From positions 422,192 to 486,191 of the forward strand of contig NCGJ01000003.1 in the NCBI GenBank assembly GCA_002281555.1: DNA of 64,000 bases. The letters run 5' to 3'. Below are positions 1-10,516 of the stretch, piece after piece (position 1 is the stretch's first letter; the number at the start of each line of letters is the position of its first letter). A model generated the notes under the pieces. It made no database searches, was not told the DNA's origin, and saw nothing but the letters and a program-made list of their open reading frames with translations. The translations under genes were made by a program, and so were the position numbers. The DNA is from Hydrogenophilales bacterium 28-61-23 (GTDB taxonomy: Bacteria; Pseudomonadota; Gammaproteobacteria; Burkholderiales; Thiobacillaceae).

Positions 1-1
1 G

Positions 2-400
2 GAAGTCGCGCTCAACAGCCAGGATCAGGAAGACGAACATTCCTGTTTCTCCGACAACACCCACCGCGATGCGGTGACCAACGCCCTGGGTGTCGAAAAC
101 GTCTGGCTGGGCCGTTACAAACGCGCCGACGGCACACTGTTGCAAGGCCCCGCGCCGCGCGACCTGGTCGCGCTGAAGGATGCCGCGCTGGCCGAGCGCA
201 CCAGTGCGCGGATCGCCGATTCGGTCGCCAAAGCCAACGCCATCAAGGCCCCGTTCGACCGCGAAATCGTCGGCGCGCAAGACGCGCCCGGCCGCCTGCG
301 CATCCAGGCCACGGTCGACAGTCTGGTGCAGCAGAGCAAAGACCTGGTCGCCGCCGCCAATGCCGTGGGCATCACCAAGCTGACGCTGGCACAGCCTTGA
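2..400 (+). CDS. Imelysin-family protein, C-terminal part (5' end outside the window)
   Basis: The frame is open from base 2 and ends with TGA at 398-400, so only about 132 C-terminal residues are visible. The stretch EDEHSCFSDNTHRD near the left edge is typical of the imelysin/IrpA (iron-regulated, insulin-cleaving metalloproteinase-like) family, periplasmic or outer-membrane helical proteins tied to iron uptake. The internal GTG at 74 is not a start, because the conserved motif lies upstream of it. The next gene on the same strand is a DUF1111 diheme protein, a known neighbour of imelysin genes, which supports the call. The N-terminal signal peptide and the GxHxxE motif cannot be checked here. 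Confidence 0.85.
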   Translation, partial: EVALNSQDQEDEHSCFSDNTHRDAVTNALGVENVWLGRYKRADGTLLQGPAPRDLVALKDAALAERTSARIADSVAKANAIKAPFDREIVGAQDAPGRLRIQATVDSLVQQSKDLVAAANAVGITKLTLAQP

Positions 401-500
401 CCTCCCCTCCCCCGCAAGCGGGGGAGGGGCCGGGGGAGAGGGAGACATTTCCACTGCGCCCTCTCCCCAACCCCTCTCCCGCAAGCGGGAGAGGGGCTTA
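401..500. repeat. REP-like composite palindrome
   Basis: Two G/C stem-loops, at 404-429 and 471-496, each have 10-bp arms around the loop GCAAGC. The purine-rich and pyrimidine-rich stretches between them can also pair, so the whole block can fold as one large structure. Related elements lie at 2821-2863 and 40512-40550. It sits between two co-directional genes and could act as a terminator or mRNA stabiliser. Confidence 0.8.
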
Positions 501-539
501 ACAGCCAGCCCATCGCCAGCCAAACAGGATTCCCGAAGC

Positions 540-1964
540 ATGCAAAAACGCACCCTCGCCCTTCTCGCCGTGTACTGCGTCAGCGCGCATGCCGCGCCAA
601 TCGCCGACCCGCTCGGCGAAAAAACCGGCGGCGACGCCACCGTCTACGCCACCGGCCGCAACGCCTTCTCCTTCCCCGCCGCCAATCTCACCGACGCGGA
701 GCGCACCCGCTTCTTCATCGGCAATTCCTTCTTCAAGCGCAACTGGGTGCAAGCGCCGGCCTCGACCCAGTTGCGCGACGGACTCGGGCCGCACTTCATC
801 GCCCGTTCCTGCGGCGGCTGTCACGTTCAGGACGGCCGCGGTGCGCCGCCAGTGAACAATGAGCAGCCAGTCGGCCTGCTGCTACGCCTGTCCGTACCTG
901 GTGCTGGAGCTGGCGCACATGGCGGTGAGCATGACGGCAATATTGCCAAAACCGTGCCGGAGCCGACCTACGGCGACCAGTTCAACAACGCCGCCGTGCA
1001 GAACGTGAAGCCGGAGGGCAAAGTCGATATCGTCCATGCCGAACTGCGCGGCAGCTTCGCCGACGGCACCGGCTACGCCCTGCAACAGCCGCGCTATAGC
1101 TTCCGCGATCTCGGCTACGGCCCGATGGCGCAAGACGTTCTGGTCAGCCCGCGCATCGCGCCGCAGCTCATCGGCGTCGGCCTGATCGAGGCGATTCCGG
1201 AAGCTGAAATCCTGCGTAATGCCAGCCAACAAGCGGCGGCGAGCGGGCCGATCAAGGGCGCGGCCAATCGGGTCTGGGACGCGCCCGCCGGGAAAACGAT
1301 GCTTGGCCGTTTCGGCTGGAAGGCCAATATGGCAACCATCGCCCATCAGACCGCCGCCGCTTTCCAGGGCGACATCGGCATCACCTCCAGCCTGTTCCCG
1401 GCCGAAGCCTGCACCGCAGCGCAGCCGGATTGCCTGTCTTCTCCACGCGGCGCGCAAGGCAAAGCACCGGAAATCGACGACAAAACCTACGGCGACGTGG
1501 TGTTCTATCAGGCCACACTGGCGCCACCGGCGCGGCGCGCGCCGAACGACGCGCAAGTACTGCGCGGCCGGAAGCTGTTCGCCCAGGCCCAATGCGCGAT
1601 CTGCCACCGTCCAAGTTACGTCACCGCAGCCGGCCCGAATCCGCAATTCAGCAGCCCGGCGCTGAACGGACAGCGTATCTGGCCGTACACCGATCTGCTG
1701 CTGCACGATATGGGCGCGGCCCTGGCCGATGGCCGCCCGGACGGCCTGGCCAACGGCCGCCAATGGAAGACGCCGCCGTTGTGGGGCGTCGGCCTGATCC
1801 ACGACGTCAACGGCCATAACCGCCTGCTCCACGACGGCCGCGCGCGCGGCGTGCTGGAAGCGGTGCTGTGGCACGGCGGCGAAGCCGAAGCCAGCCGCGA
1901 TCGGGTGCTGAAGATGAATCCGGCCGAGCGCGATGCGCTGGTCAAATTTGTCGAGTCGCTGTGA
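540..1964 (+). CDS. Di-heme oxidoreductase, DUF1111 family (thiol-oxidoreductase-like)
   Basis: A 474-residue protein with a cleavable signal peptide (cleavage likely after SAHA, about residue 18) and two c-type heme sites: CGGCH at residues 91-95 and CAICH at 352-356. This is the layout of the DUF1111 diheme family, distant relatives of the MauG/di-heme peroxidase group, exported to the periplasm. Members are usually encoded beside imelysin genes, as here, and are thought to take part in iron-related redox chemistry, but no substrate is established. Length and heme spacing look complete. The start follows the REP-like block closely and no strong ribosome binding site is visible. Confidence 0.85.
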   Translation: MQKRTLALLAVYCVSAHAAPIADPLGEKTGGDATVYATGRNAFSFPAANLTDAERTRFFIGNSFFKRNWVQAPASTQLRDGLGPHFIARSCGGCHVQDGRGAPPVNNEQPVGLLLRLSVPGAGAGAHGGEHDGNIAKTVPEPTYGDQFNNAAVQNVKPEGKVDIVHAELRGSFADGTGYALQQPRYSFRDLGYGPMAQDVLVSPRIAPQLIGVGLIEAIPEAEILRNASQQAAASGPIKGAANRVWDAPAGKTMLGRFGWKANMATIAHQTAAAFQGDIGITSSLFPAEACTAAQPDCLSSPRGAQGKAPEIDDKTYGDVVFYQATLAPPARRAPNDAQVLRGRKLFAQAQCAICHRPSYVTAAGPNPQFSSPALNGQRIWPYTDLLLHDMGAALADGRPDGLANGRQWKTPPLWGVGLIHDVNGHNRLLHDGRARGVLEAVLWHGGEAEASRDRVLKMNPAERDALVKFVESL

Positions 1965-2249
1965 TGCACGTTCAACTGCGTGATGACCGTAGCGCAAACT
2001 CGCGTACCGAACATCCGGCTCGACAACCACTGGCTAGGCTGGCGTAATCGCAGCGGTGTAAAAAACGCCGAACAAAATCGATGGACCCGCATCCATCGGC
2101 GCGGATGCGGAGTCACCTGGAAATCGATTCATTCCGTAGATTGCTTGATACGAAACTTTCAATTGGATTGATAACTGCCACACATTTAAAGTTCGCTCCG
2201 TCGCAAGACTTTCACCCCCTGCAGTACCCATCTACTTAGGAGATTTACC

Positions 2250-2816
2250 ATGCAAACCCTGATCAACACCCAAGTTCAACCGTTCAAGGCCCAGGCTTTC
2301 CACAACGGCAAGTTCATCGAAGTGACCGAGGCCGATCTCAAGGGCAAATGGTCCGTCATCATCTTCATGCCGGCCGCCTTCACCTTCAACTGCCCGACCG
2401 AGATCGAAGACGCGGCCGACAACTACGCCGAGTTCCAGAAAGCCGGCGCCGAGGTTTACATCGTCACCACCGACACCCACTTCTCGCACAAGGTATGGCA
2501 TGAGACCTCGCCTTCCGTCGGCAAGGCGAAGTTCCCGCTGCTGGGCGATCCCACCCACGCCATGACCAATGCATTCGGCGTGCATATCCCGGAAGAAGGC
2601 CTGGCCCTGCGCGGCACTTTCATCGTCAATCCGGACGGCGTGATCAAGACCATGGAAGTGCATGACAACGCCATCGCCCGCGATGTGCAGGAAACCCTGC
2701 GCAAGCTGAAGGCGGCGCAGTACGTCGCCAACAACCCCGGTCAGGTTTGCCCGGCCAAGTGGAAAGAAGGCGCGGCCACCCTGGCCCCGTCTCTGGATCT
2801 GGTCGGCAAGATCTAA
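2250..2816 (+). CDS. ahpC: Alkyl hydroperoxide reductase subunit C (typical 2-Cys peroxiredoxin)
   Basis: A 188-residue AhpC/Prx1-type peroxiredoxin. The peroxidatic cysteine is C48 in FTFNCPTE; the family usually has FTFVCPTE, so Asn replaces Val. The resolving cysteine is C167 in GQVCPAK, and the conserved active-site Arg is R121. It reduces hydrogen peroxide, organic peroxides and peroxynitrite in the cytoplasm and is re-reduced by AhpF, encoded next. The ATG follows an AGGAG box. A hairpin at 2882-2916 in the gap to ahpF probably lowers read-through, which fits a higher need for AhpC than AhpF. A possible promoter (TTGGAT at 2163, TTTAAA at 2185) lies upstream. Confidence 0.97.
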   Translation: MQTLINTQVQPFKAQAFHNGKFIEVTEADLKGKWSVIIFMPAAFTFNCPTEIEDAADNYAEFQKAGAEVYIVTTDTHFSHKVWHETSPSVGKAKFPLLGDPTHAMTNAFGVHIPEEGLALRGTFIVNPDGVIKTMEVHDNAIARDVQETLRKLKAAQYVANNPGQVCPAKWKEGAATLAPSLDLVGKI

Positions 2817-2820
2817 TTTG

Positions 2821-2863
2821 CCCCCCTCTCCCGCAAGCGGGAGAGGGGCCGGGGGAGAGGGAG
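2821..2863. repeat. REP-like palindrome between ahpC and ahpF
   Basis: The stem-loop at 2823-2848 has 10-bp arms around GCAAGC, identical in core to the second stem at 471-496, and is followed by the same purine-rich tail. It lies directly after the ahpC stop codon. Confidence 0.8.
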
Positions 2864-2881
2864 CCCCCCAGATCGCAACAC

Positions 2882-2916
2882 AAAGGCGCCGGCTGTTCCG
2901 CGCACCCGGCGCCTTT
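2882..2916 (+). terminator. Hairpin downstream of ahpC (probable partial terminator)
   Basis: Perfect 11-bp arms (AAAGGCGCCGG at 2882-2892 and its complement at 2906-2916) around a 13-base loop. There is no long T-run beyond the three Ts of the arm, so read-through into ahpF is likely. Confidence 0.7.
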
Positions 2917-2945
2917 CTATTGCCATCCGTTTCAGGAGAACCGCC

Positions 2946-4529
2946 ATGCTCGACGCAAACATCAAGACCCAACTCAAGGCTTACCTCGAAAAGCTGGTCG
3001 ATCCGATCGAGCTGGTGGCCTCGCTCGACGCCAGCGCGCAGTCCATTGAAATGCGCGGCATGCTCGAAGACATCGCCAGCCTGTCCGACAAAGTAGCTCT
3101 ACTCGAAAACGGCAATGACGCGCGCCGCCCTTCGTTCAGCATCGGCAAAGCCGGCGCGGCTGAAAAAGGCGCGCGCATCCGCTTCGCCGGCCTGCCCATG
3201 GGGCACGAGTTCACCTCGTTGATCCTGGCCCTGCTCCAGTCCAGCGGCTACGCGCCCAAACTGGAGGCCGATGTCATCGAACAGATTCGCGCCATGACCG
3301 GCCACTTCCGCTTCGAGACCTACATCTCGCTGTCCTGCCACAACTGCCCGGACGTGGTGCAGGCGCTGAACACGCTGTCCGCGCTCAACCCGAATATCCA
3401 GAACGTCATGATCGACGGTGCGCTGTTCCAGGACGAAGTGAATGCGCGTCAGATCATGGCCGTGCCCAGCGTTTATCTGAATGGCGAACCGTTCGCCAAC
3501 GGCCGCATGGCGATCGATGATGTCATCGCCAAACTCGACACCGGCGCGGCGGCGCGCGATGCCGCCAAGCTGGCCGAAAAAGCCCCGTTCGACGTGCTGG
3601 TCGTCGGCGGCGGCCCGGCTGGCGCGGCGGCTGCGATTTACGCGGCGCGCAAAGGCATCCGCACCGGCGTGCTGGCGGAACGTTTCGGCGGCCAGGTGAT
3701 GGACACCATGGCCATCGAGAACCTGATTTCCGTGCCGCACACCGACGGCCCCAAGCTCGGCCGTGCGCTGGAAGAACACGTCAAGGAGTACGACGTGGAC
3801 ATCATGAATCTGCAGCGTGTGGAAGCCTTGATTCCGGGCGAAGCCGGCGGCTTGCATGAAGTGCGTTTGAGCAACGGCGCGGTGATGAAATCGAAAAGCA
3901 TCATCCTCGCCACCGGCGCGCGCTGGCGCGAACTCAACGTGCCGGGCGAACTGGAATATCGCGGCAAGGGCGTCGCCTACTGCCCGCACTGCGACGGTCC
4001 GCTGTTCAAGGGCAAGCACGTTGCCGTGGTCGGCGGCGGCAACTCCGGCGTTGAAGCGGCCATCGATCTGGCCGGCATCGTCGGCCACGTCACCCTGCTC
4101 GAATTCGGCGATACGCTGCGCGCCGACGCGGTATTGCAGAACAAGCTGCACAGCCTGCCCAACGTGACGGTGATCAAGAGCGCACAAACCACCGAAGTCA
4201 CGGGCGAGGGTGGCAAAAACGGCGGCAAGGTCAACGGCCTCACCTACACCGACCGCACGACAGGGCAAAGCCAGCATGTGGCGCTGGAAGGTGTCTTCGT
4301 TCAGATCGGCCTGCTGCCCAATACCGACTGGCTGAAGGGGGTGGTGAACCTGTCCCGCTTCGGCGAAATCGAAATCGACGCCAAGGGCCAGACCAACATA
4401 CCCGGCATCCTGGCGGCGGGCGACTGCACCACGGTGCCATACAAGCAGATCGTCATCGCGATGAGCGAAGGCGCAAAAGCCAGCTTGTCGGCTTTCGACT
4501 ATCTGATCCGCAGTTCCGCGCCGGTCTGA
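2946..4529 (+). CDS. ahpF: Alkyl hydroperoxide reductase subunit F (NADH:AhpC disulfide reductase)
   Basis: A 527-residue flavoprotein of normal AhpF length. The N-terminal double-thioredoxin-fold domain carries the C131-x2-C134 redox centre (CHNC). The C-terminal thioredoxin-reductase-like part has an FAD-binding GGGPAGAA motif near residue 220, the C346-x2-C349 centre (CPHC), an NADH-binding GGGNSG motif, and a final GDCTT FAD motif. It passes electrons from NADH through both disulfides to AhpC. It lies 129 bp after ahpC with the REP element and hairpin in the gap, and is followed by a strong terminator. The start follows an AGGAG box. Confidence 0.97.
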   Translation: MLDANIKTQLKAYLEKLVDPIELVASLDASAQSIEMRGMLEDIASLSDKVALLENGNDARRPSFSIGKAGAAEKGARIRFAGLPMGHEFTSLILALLQSSGYAPKLEADVIEQIRAMTGHFRFETYISLSCHNCPDVVQALNTLSALNPNIQNVMIDGALFQDEVNARQIMAVPSVYLNGEPFANGRMAIDDVIAKLDTGAAARDAAKLAEKAPFDVLVVGGGPAGAAAAIYAARKGIRTGVLAERFGGQVMDTMAIENLISVPHTDGPKLGRALEEHVKEYDVDIMNLQRVEALIPGEAGGLHEVRLSNGAVMKSKSIILATGARWRELNVPGELEYRGKGVAYCPHCDGPLFKGKHVAVVGGGNSGVEAAIDLAGIVGHVTLLEFGDTLRADAVLQNKLHSLPNVTVIKSAQTTEVTGEGGKNGGKVNGLTYTDRTTGQSQHVALEGVFVQIGLLPNTDWLKGVVNLSRFGEIEIDAKGQTNIPGILAAGDCTTVPYKQIVIAMSEGAKASLSAFDYLIRSSAPV

Positions 4530-4542
4530 TTGAGGTGCGCTT

Positions 4543-4580
4543 AACGCGGAACCCGGCCTTGGCCGGATTCCGCGTTTTCA
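4543..4580 (+). terminator. Rho-independent terminator after ahpF
   Basis: Outer arms AACGCGGAA (4543-4551) and TTCCGCGTT (4568-4576) enclose an inner CCGGCC/GGCCGG stem, followed by a short T-run. Confidence 0.9.
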
Positions 4581-4803
4581 CGTCTGCTTGGACAAGTAAT
4601 CAGGTCGACGAGATCGCCAATGCCGCGCGCGAACAGCGCATCGTCCGGACAGGTCTCTTCCACAGCGGGTCGACTGGGCGAACTGGCCCGAAAACTCCAG
4701 TTGGAACTGGATGCTTTCAAGTTCTGAGCATCGCCTTGACCGCCCCCCGCACACGCGGTTCATGCGGTGCGGCAGGCGATTTCAGGGACTGTTCATCCGA
4801 CGC

Positions 4804-5319
4804 TTATTTCTTGCGCGCTTTTGCTTTGCTCACAACCGTCACCGCGCCGCCGTCTTCCAGCAGCACGCGCAGCATCCAGGCGTTTTTCTCGTGCACTTCC
4901 ATGCGCTGGGTGAGCAGGTCGGCGGTCGGCTGGTCATCCGCCGCATTGGCGACCTTGAAGGCGGCGCGGGCGGTGCGGGCGACGGCTTCCTGGCCGGCGA
5001 CGAGTTGCCGAACCATATCCAGCGCCGAGGGCACGCCCTCTTCTTCCCGAAGACTGGAAAGCTCGACAAAGCGCTTGTAGGAGCCGGGCGCCGGGTGGCC
5101 GAGGGCGCGGATGCGTTCGGCGATCAGGTCGAGCGCATTCCACTGCTCGGTGTATTGCGTCATGAACAGGTTGTGCAGCGTCTGGAACATCGGCCCGGTC
5201 ACGTTCCAATGGAAGTTGTGCGTCTTGAGATACAGGATGTAACTGTCCGCGAGCATTCTGGACAGCGATTCCGCGATGTTGGCGCGGTCTTTGTCGTTGA
5301 TACCGATGTCGATTGCCAT
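4804..5319 (-). CDS. dps: Dps-family ferritin-like DNA-protecting protein
   Basis: A 171-residue Dps protein. The inter-subunit ferroxidase ligands can be placed by spacing: H37 (FHWNV), H49, D64 and E68, matching H51/H63/D78/E82 of E. coli Dps. A lysine/arginine-rich tail (SKAKARKK) may contact DNA. Dps dodecamers oxidise ferrous iron with hydrogen peroxide and store it, protecting DNA. A strong AAAGGAGG box precedes the ATG. Upstream on the same strand, 55 bp away, is a truncated catalase reading frame, so dps may now use the old catalase promoter. Its position next to ahpC/ahpF forms a peroxide-defence block. Confidence 0.95.
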   Translation of the reverse strand: MAIDIGINDKDRANIAESLSRMLADSYILYLKTHNFHWNVTGPMFQTLHNLFMTQYTEQWNALDLIAERIRALGHPAPGSYKRFVELSSLREEEGVPSALDMVRQLVAGQEAVARTARAAFKVANAADDQPTADLLTQRMEVHEKNAWMLRVLLEDGGAVTVVSKAKARKK

Positions 5320-5374
5320 GATGGCCTCCTTTTTGGATGAGCCCTCAATCGAGGGCGGGGTTCAGCTAGTTGAT

Positions 5375-5470
5375 TTATAGGCCCGGCGCTTGCCGACGCG
5401 CTCCGGCGGTCATTGCATTCTGATTGTCGACGACCGGGCAGCCGGCGTTGGTGGTGAGTTTTTTGCTCAT
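5375..5470 (-). pseudogene. Catalase gene remnant (5' end only)
   Basis: A 31-codon frame with a good AAGGAG box and ATG at 5470. Its first 23 residues (MSKKLTTNAGCPVVDNQN, then AMTAG) match the start of clade-3 heme catalases (KatA-like, typically S/KKLTTAAGAPVVDNQN...TAG). After TAG the sequence diverges to ARRQAPGL and stops. The heme-binding and catalytic core is missing, so this is a deleted catalase, probably fused by an internal deletion. It is too short for ordinary gene callers. It may survive as the leader peptide of the dps transcript. Confidence 0.75.
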
Positions 5471-5724
5471 GAGGGTCTCCTTGGCGTGATGAATCGGGTC
5501 TGTGTATCGGGCCTGAGCGATAGACAGGTGAGTTCATTACAGACCCGAACCGGCAATCCAGCCAATTGATAGTCACGAACTCGGCGTTCTATTTTGTAGA
5601 TGGTCTTATCGACTGGATCGCACTTTATTTGGCTGTCTATATCTTTCGACAAATGTTCAACCGTACCCGGTTGTCTTAAATTGCCTGCGCGCCATCTTCG
5701 GCGCTACTTAATCAAGGAGGCATC
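5471..5724. promoter_or_regulatory. Divergent intergenic region between the catalase remnant/dps and the ComEA-like gene
   Basis: The 254 bp must hold the promoters for the minus-strand catalase-remnant/dps unit and for the plus-strand HhH gene. I see no clear -35/-10 pair. On the minus strand CAATTGGCTGGATTG (complement of 5554-5568) resembles CAATTGGATTG at 2160-2170 upstream of ahpC, a possible shared control element. Plus-strand ATAG elements occur at 5520 and 5569. Confidence 0.35.
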
Positions 5725-6015
5725 ATGAAGAAACTGTTTATGGCTTTGCTGGCTGGTTTGCTGCTGAACACTTCCGCAATGGCGGCGCTCGATATCAATA
5801 GCGCAACCCAATCCGAACTCGAGACCGTCAAGGGAATCGGGCCGGCCAAGGCAAAGAGCATCGTGGAATTCCGACAAAAGAATGGGGCATTCAAAAATCT
5901 GGATGAGCTCGCCGGCGTAAAAGGTTTTGGCAAGGCCAGCGTCGCCAAAATCAAGAATGAATTGACGGTTGGGGCCGCGCCGGAAGCCAAGGCGAAGCCT
6001 GACGACAAAAAGTAA
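5725..6015 (+). CDS. ComEA-like helix-hairpin-helix protein, exported
   Basis: A 96-residue protein with a signal peptide (residues 1 to about 20, cleavage after AMA) and a paired helix-hairpin-helix domain typical of ComEA-type DNA-binding proteins (DINSATQSELETVKGIGP, then GVKGFGKAS). ComEA binds incoming DNA in the periplasm during type IV pilus-dependent transformation. The tail is short and charged (Lys/Ala/Asp). Many betaproteobacteria carry such minimal ComEA proteins as single genes, and pilus genes are present elsewhere in this window. The ATG follows AAGGAGG, and a terminator follows the stop. Confidence 0.85.
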   Translation: MKKLFMALLAGLLLNTSAMAALDINSATQSELETVKGIGPAKAKSIVEFRQKNGAFKNLDELAGVKGFGKASVAKIKNELTVGAAPEAKAKPDDKK

Positions 6016-6035
6016 ATCGGGCCCGGGCCTGGTTG

Positions 6036-6064
6036 ATGGGCGCTTGATCAAGCGCCCATTTTTT
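6036..6064 (+). terminator. Rho-independent terminator after the ComEA-like gene
   Basis: Perfect 10-bp arms (ATGGGCGCTT at 6036-6045, complement at 6050-6059), GATC loop, then a T-run at 6060-6064. Confidence 0.92.
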
Positions 6065-6159
6065 ATGTTCGGGTGATTCATGGTCGCGCTGGCCAGACGA
6101 CCTACCCTCCCCGCCGACATGGTTGTATTCCACGCGGCTTTGGGCTAGTTTCCGGCTCA

Positions 6160-8514
<2,355 letters not shown>

Positions 8515-8527
<13 letters not shown>

Positions 8528-8916
8528 CCCGCCGCCTGGCACTGGCCCGTCAGGCCCTGGAGACTTTACTGGAACTGACCATCCTCAAGGCGCCCAACCG
8601 CATCGAGCGGGACGCCGCCATCCAGCGCTTCGAATACACCGTGGAGGCCTGCTGGAAAGCCGCCCAAGCCGTGCTCGATACCCGTTTCGGCGTCGTGGTC
8701 GCCAGCCCAAAGCCCGTGGTGCGTGCCTGCGCCCAGAATGGTTTGCTGACCGAAGCCGACGGCCATGCCGCCATGGCCATGATCGATGACCACAATCTCA
8801 CCAGCCACACCTACAACGAAAACCTGGCCGCAGCCATTCACGGACGATTGGCGACCCATGCCGGTTTGATGGAACGATGGCTGGAGGCATTGGAAAACAG
8901 CGCCAAGGTCGAGTGA
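8515..8916 (+). CDS. HEPN-domain protein, HI0074/HepT-like (nucleotidyltransferase substrate-binding family)
   Basis: A 133-residue all-helical protein of the HI0074 family, partner of the MNT protein encoded immediately upstream (13-bp overlap). The ATG at 8515 gives the family-typical start MERLTRRLALA; a longer in-frame start at 8485 would only add residues overlapping the MNT gene. The HEPN RNase motif is normally R-X4-H-X-Y. Here the stretch is DDHNLTSHTY, so the catalytic Arg position is H93, while H98 and Y100 are kept. The RNase may therefore be weakened or inactive. The stop codon lies four bases before the thiC remnant. Confidence 0.85.
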
Positions 8917-8920
8917 GACT

Positions 8921-9069
8921 CGCATTTCTGCTCGATGAAGATCACCCAGGATGTGCGCGACTTCGCCGCCAAACAGGGCTTGTCGGAACAGGACGCCCTG
9001 GAAAAAGGCATGGAAGTAAAGTCCATCGAATTCGTGAAGCAGGGCGCAGAGGTTTATCACAAGGTCTGA
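8921..9069 (+). pseudogene. thiC 3'-end remnant, copy 2
   Basis: From 8923 the frame encodes 48 residues, [19 protein letters not shown] and onward to [12 protein letters not shown], equal in length to the end of thiC (8088-8234) and identical at 40 of 48 positions. The first 49 bases (8921-8969) match 8086-8134 with one mismatch; the rest has drifted mainly at third positions. No start codon or upstream thiC sequence is present. A good terminator follows at 9090-9119, which suggests that this was once a native thiC end with its terminator. Confidence 0.92.
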
Positions 9070-9089
9070 CGCACCTGCCCCGGACAACG

Positions 9090-9126
9090 CGGCCCGGTTA
9101 CCTCTCGGCAACCGGGCCGTTTCTTT
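9090..9126 (+). terminator. Rho-independent terminator after the thiC remnant
   Basis: Perfect arms CGGCCCGGTT (9090-9099) and AACCGGGCCG (9110-9119) followed by TTTCTTTT. Confidence 0.92.
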
Positions 9127-9155
9127 TCAGGCCAACAAGCTTTAACACAGCCATT

Positions 9156-9210
9156 GCTATTAAACGTTTCAGCCATTAACGTTTAATAACGTCGACGCTA
9201 TTAAAGCTTT
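9156..9210 (+). promoter_or_regulatory. Operator-like repeats upstream of the Fic gene
   Basis: A perfect inverted repeat, ATTAAACGTT (9159-9168) and AACGTTTAAT (9178-9187), overlaps a direct repeat: GCTATTAAACGTTT (9156-9169) and GCTATTAAAGCTTT (9197-9210). The AT-rich block ends four bases before the Fic ATG and contrasts with the GC-rich surroundings. It is a likely autoregulatory site for the Fic protein, which has a C-terminal winged-helix region. Confidence 0.65.
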
Positions 9211-9214
9211 CACC

Positions 9215-10396
9215 ATGCGCAAAAGCGACCTTCATCGCAGCCTGCAAGCCACCGCAGTTGCCATACCGGGCAAGGGCGGCTGTTATGCCGTTGTCCCCCA
9301 CCCGGCCCCCTCCAGTGTTGACGTACTCGCTTGCGCCGCCACGTTGCAGATGGCCCGACGCGAACTCGACCTGCTGAAAGGTCAGCTATCCCGCTGTGCC
9401 TATGCGGATCGCCTGCTCCGCTCATTGAATCGACGCGAGGCCGTCGACAGCAGCCAGATAGAAGGCACACGCACCAGCTTCGATGAATTGTTGCTGTACG
9501 AAATGGACCTGGCCGACAAAGCCATCCCCGCGGATGCGGACGCCAGCGAAACCCTGGCCTATGTCGACGCCGCCACCTTCGGCGAGGAAACCGTACGCGC
9601 GCACGGCCAGTCGGCGCTCACCCGGCAACTGCTCCTCGAACTGCATGCCCGGCTGATGGCAGGCAGCCCCCGCGCCCAACCCGGCCACTTCCGGACGGTG
9701 CAAAACCACATTGGCGGGCTGCGCATCGAGGATGCCGTTTTCGTCCCGCCCCCGCCCGGCGAAGTCGAACGGCTCATAGCCGATCTGGAAGGCCTGCTGC
9801 AATACGCGCCGGAAGGCAACCTGGTCAGTTCGATCCTGATGCGGACCGCCAGCGCCCATGCCCAGTTCGAGGCCATCCACCCGTTCACGGACGGCAACGG
9901 CCGGATCGGCCGGATGCTCCTGCCGCTGATGCTGCAAGCGGAAGACGAGCCCCCCATCCACCTCGCCACCTTCCTGAAACGGCGACAGGGCGAGTATTAC
10001 GAGAAGCTTCGGGCCGCACAAATGCGGCTGGACTGGACGCCCTGGGTCAGCCTTTTCCTGGACAGCGTCATCGCCTCATGCCGGCACACCGGCCAACTGG
10101 TCGTCGAGATCGACGACATCCAGGCAGGCTGGAACAATCAATTGAAGGCCCGGCGCAAGCGCCGCCACGCCACCATCTGGCGCGTCGCCGAGTTGCTGCC
10201 GGGCCAGCCCGTGATCACCGCCAAGGAGGCGGCGCGACAGCTACAGGTGACCTTCCCCGCCGCCAACGACGCCATCGCCGAGTTGGTCGAGATGGACATC
10301 CTGCGCCCGTCGAACGCGCAACGGCGCAGCCGTGCCTTTCAGGCGCATCAGATACTGAATGCGCTGCATACGGGGTTAGACGGGGTGCTGAAATAA
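9215..10396 (+). CDS. Fic-domain protein with N-terminal inhibitory motif and C-terminal winged helix
   Basis: A 393-residue class II Fic protein. The catalytic loop HPFTDGNGRIGR starts at H222. The inhibitory helix motif (S/T)xxxE(G/N) is SSQIEG at residues 79-84, where E83 would block ATP gamma-phosphate binding, so AMPylation is probably autoinhibited. Residues from about 305 form a helix-turn-helix/winged-helix region (ITAKEAARQLQVTFPAAND). Fic proteins of this Fic_N/Fic/HTH layout are widespread and mostly of unknown target. The ATG lacks a strong ribosome binding site and lies just after an AT-rich palindromic operator. The gene sits between two thiC 3'-end fragments, so it appears to be an inserted cassette. 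Confidence 0.93.
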   Translation: MRKSDLHRSLQATAVAIPGKGGCYAVVPHPAPSSVDVLACAATLQMARRELDLLKGQLSRCAYADRLLRSLNRREAVDSSQIEGTRTSFDELLLYEMDLADKAIPADADASETLAYVDAATFGEETVRAHGQSALTRQLLLELHARLMAGSPRAQPGHFRTVQNHIGGLRIEDAVFVPPPPGEVERLIADLEGLLQYAPEGNLVSSILMRTASAHAQFEAIHPFTDGNGRIGRMLLPLMLQAEDEPPIHLATFLKRRQGEYYEKLRAAQMRLDWTPWVSLFLDSVIASCRHTGQLVVEIDDIQAGWNNQLKARRKRRHATIWRVAELLPGQPVITAKEAARQLQVTFPAANDAIAELVEMDILRPSNAQRRSRAFQAHQILNALHTGLDGVLK

Positions 10397-10420
10397 GATA
10401 AGCCGAGGCTGGCCCGTTTG

Positions 10421-10459
10421 ATAGTCAAGCAGGGGGCGGAGGTGTATCGAAAAGTCTGA
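10421..10459 (+). pseudogene. thiC 3'-end remnant, copy 3 (12 codons)
   Basis: The frame from 10421 reads [16 protein letters not shown], matching the C-terminus of remnant 2 ([12 protein letters not shown]) and of thiC ([12 protein letters not shown]). It begins 24 bases after the Fic stop codon and is followed by its own hairpin terminator. Though short, the match includes the stop codon and the position after an inserted gene, as for copy 2. Confidence 0.7.
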
Positions 10460-10484
10460 GCCCCAAGTCGACTGACCAGATAGA

Positions 10485-10516
10485 AACGGACTGCTTGTGC
10501 AGCCCGTTATTGTTTC
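10485..10516 (+). terminator. Terminator-like hairpin after thiC remnant copy 3
   Basis: Ten-base arms 10485-10494 and 10499-10508 (AACGGACTGC against GCAGCCCGTT, one A/C mismatch) around TTGT, followed by ATTGTTTC. Confidence 0.7.

Noticed and set aside
2141..2190. An OxyR tandem site before ahpC
   Set aside because: Two GATA elements 23 bp apart were noticed, but the ATAG/CTAT half-sites are incomplete, so no site is called.
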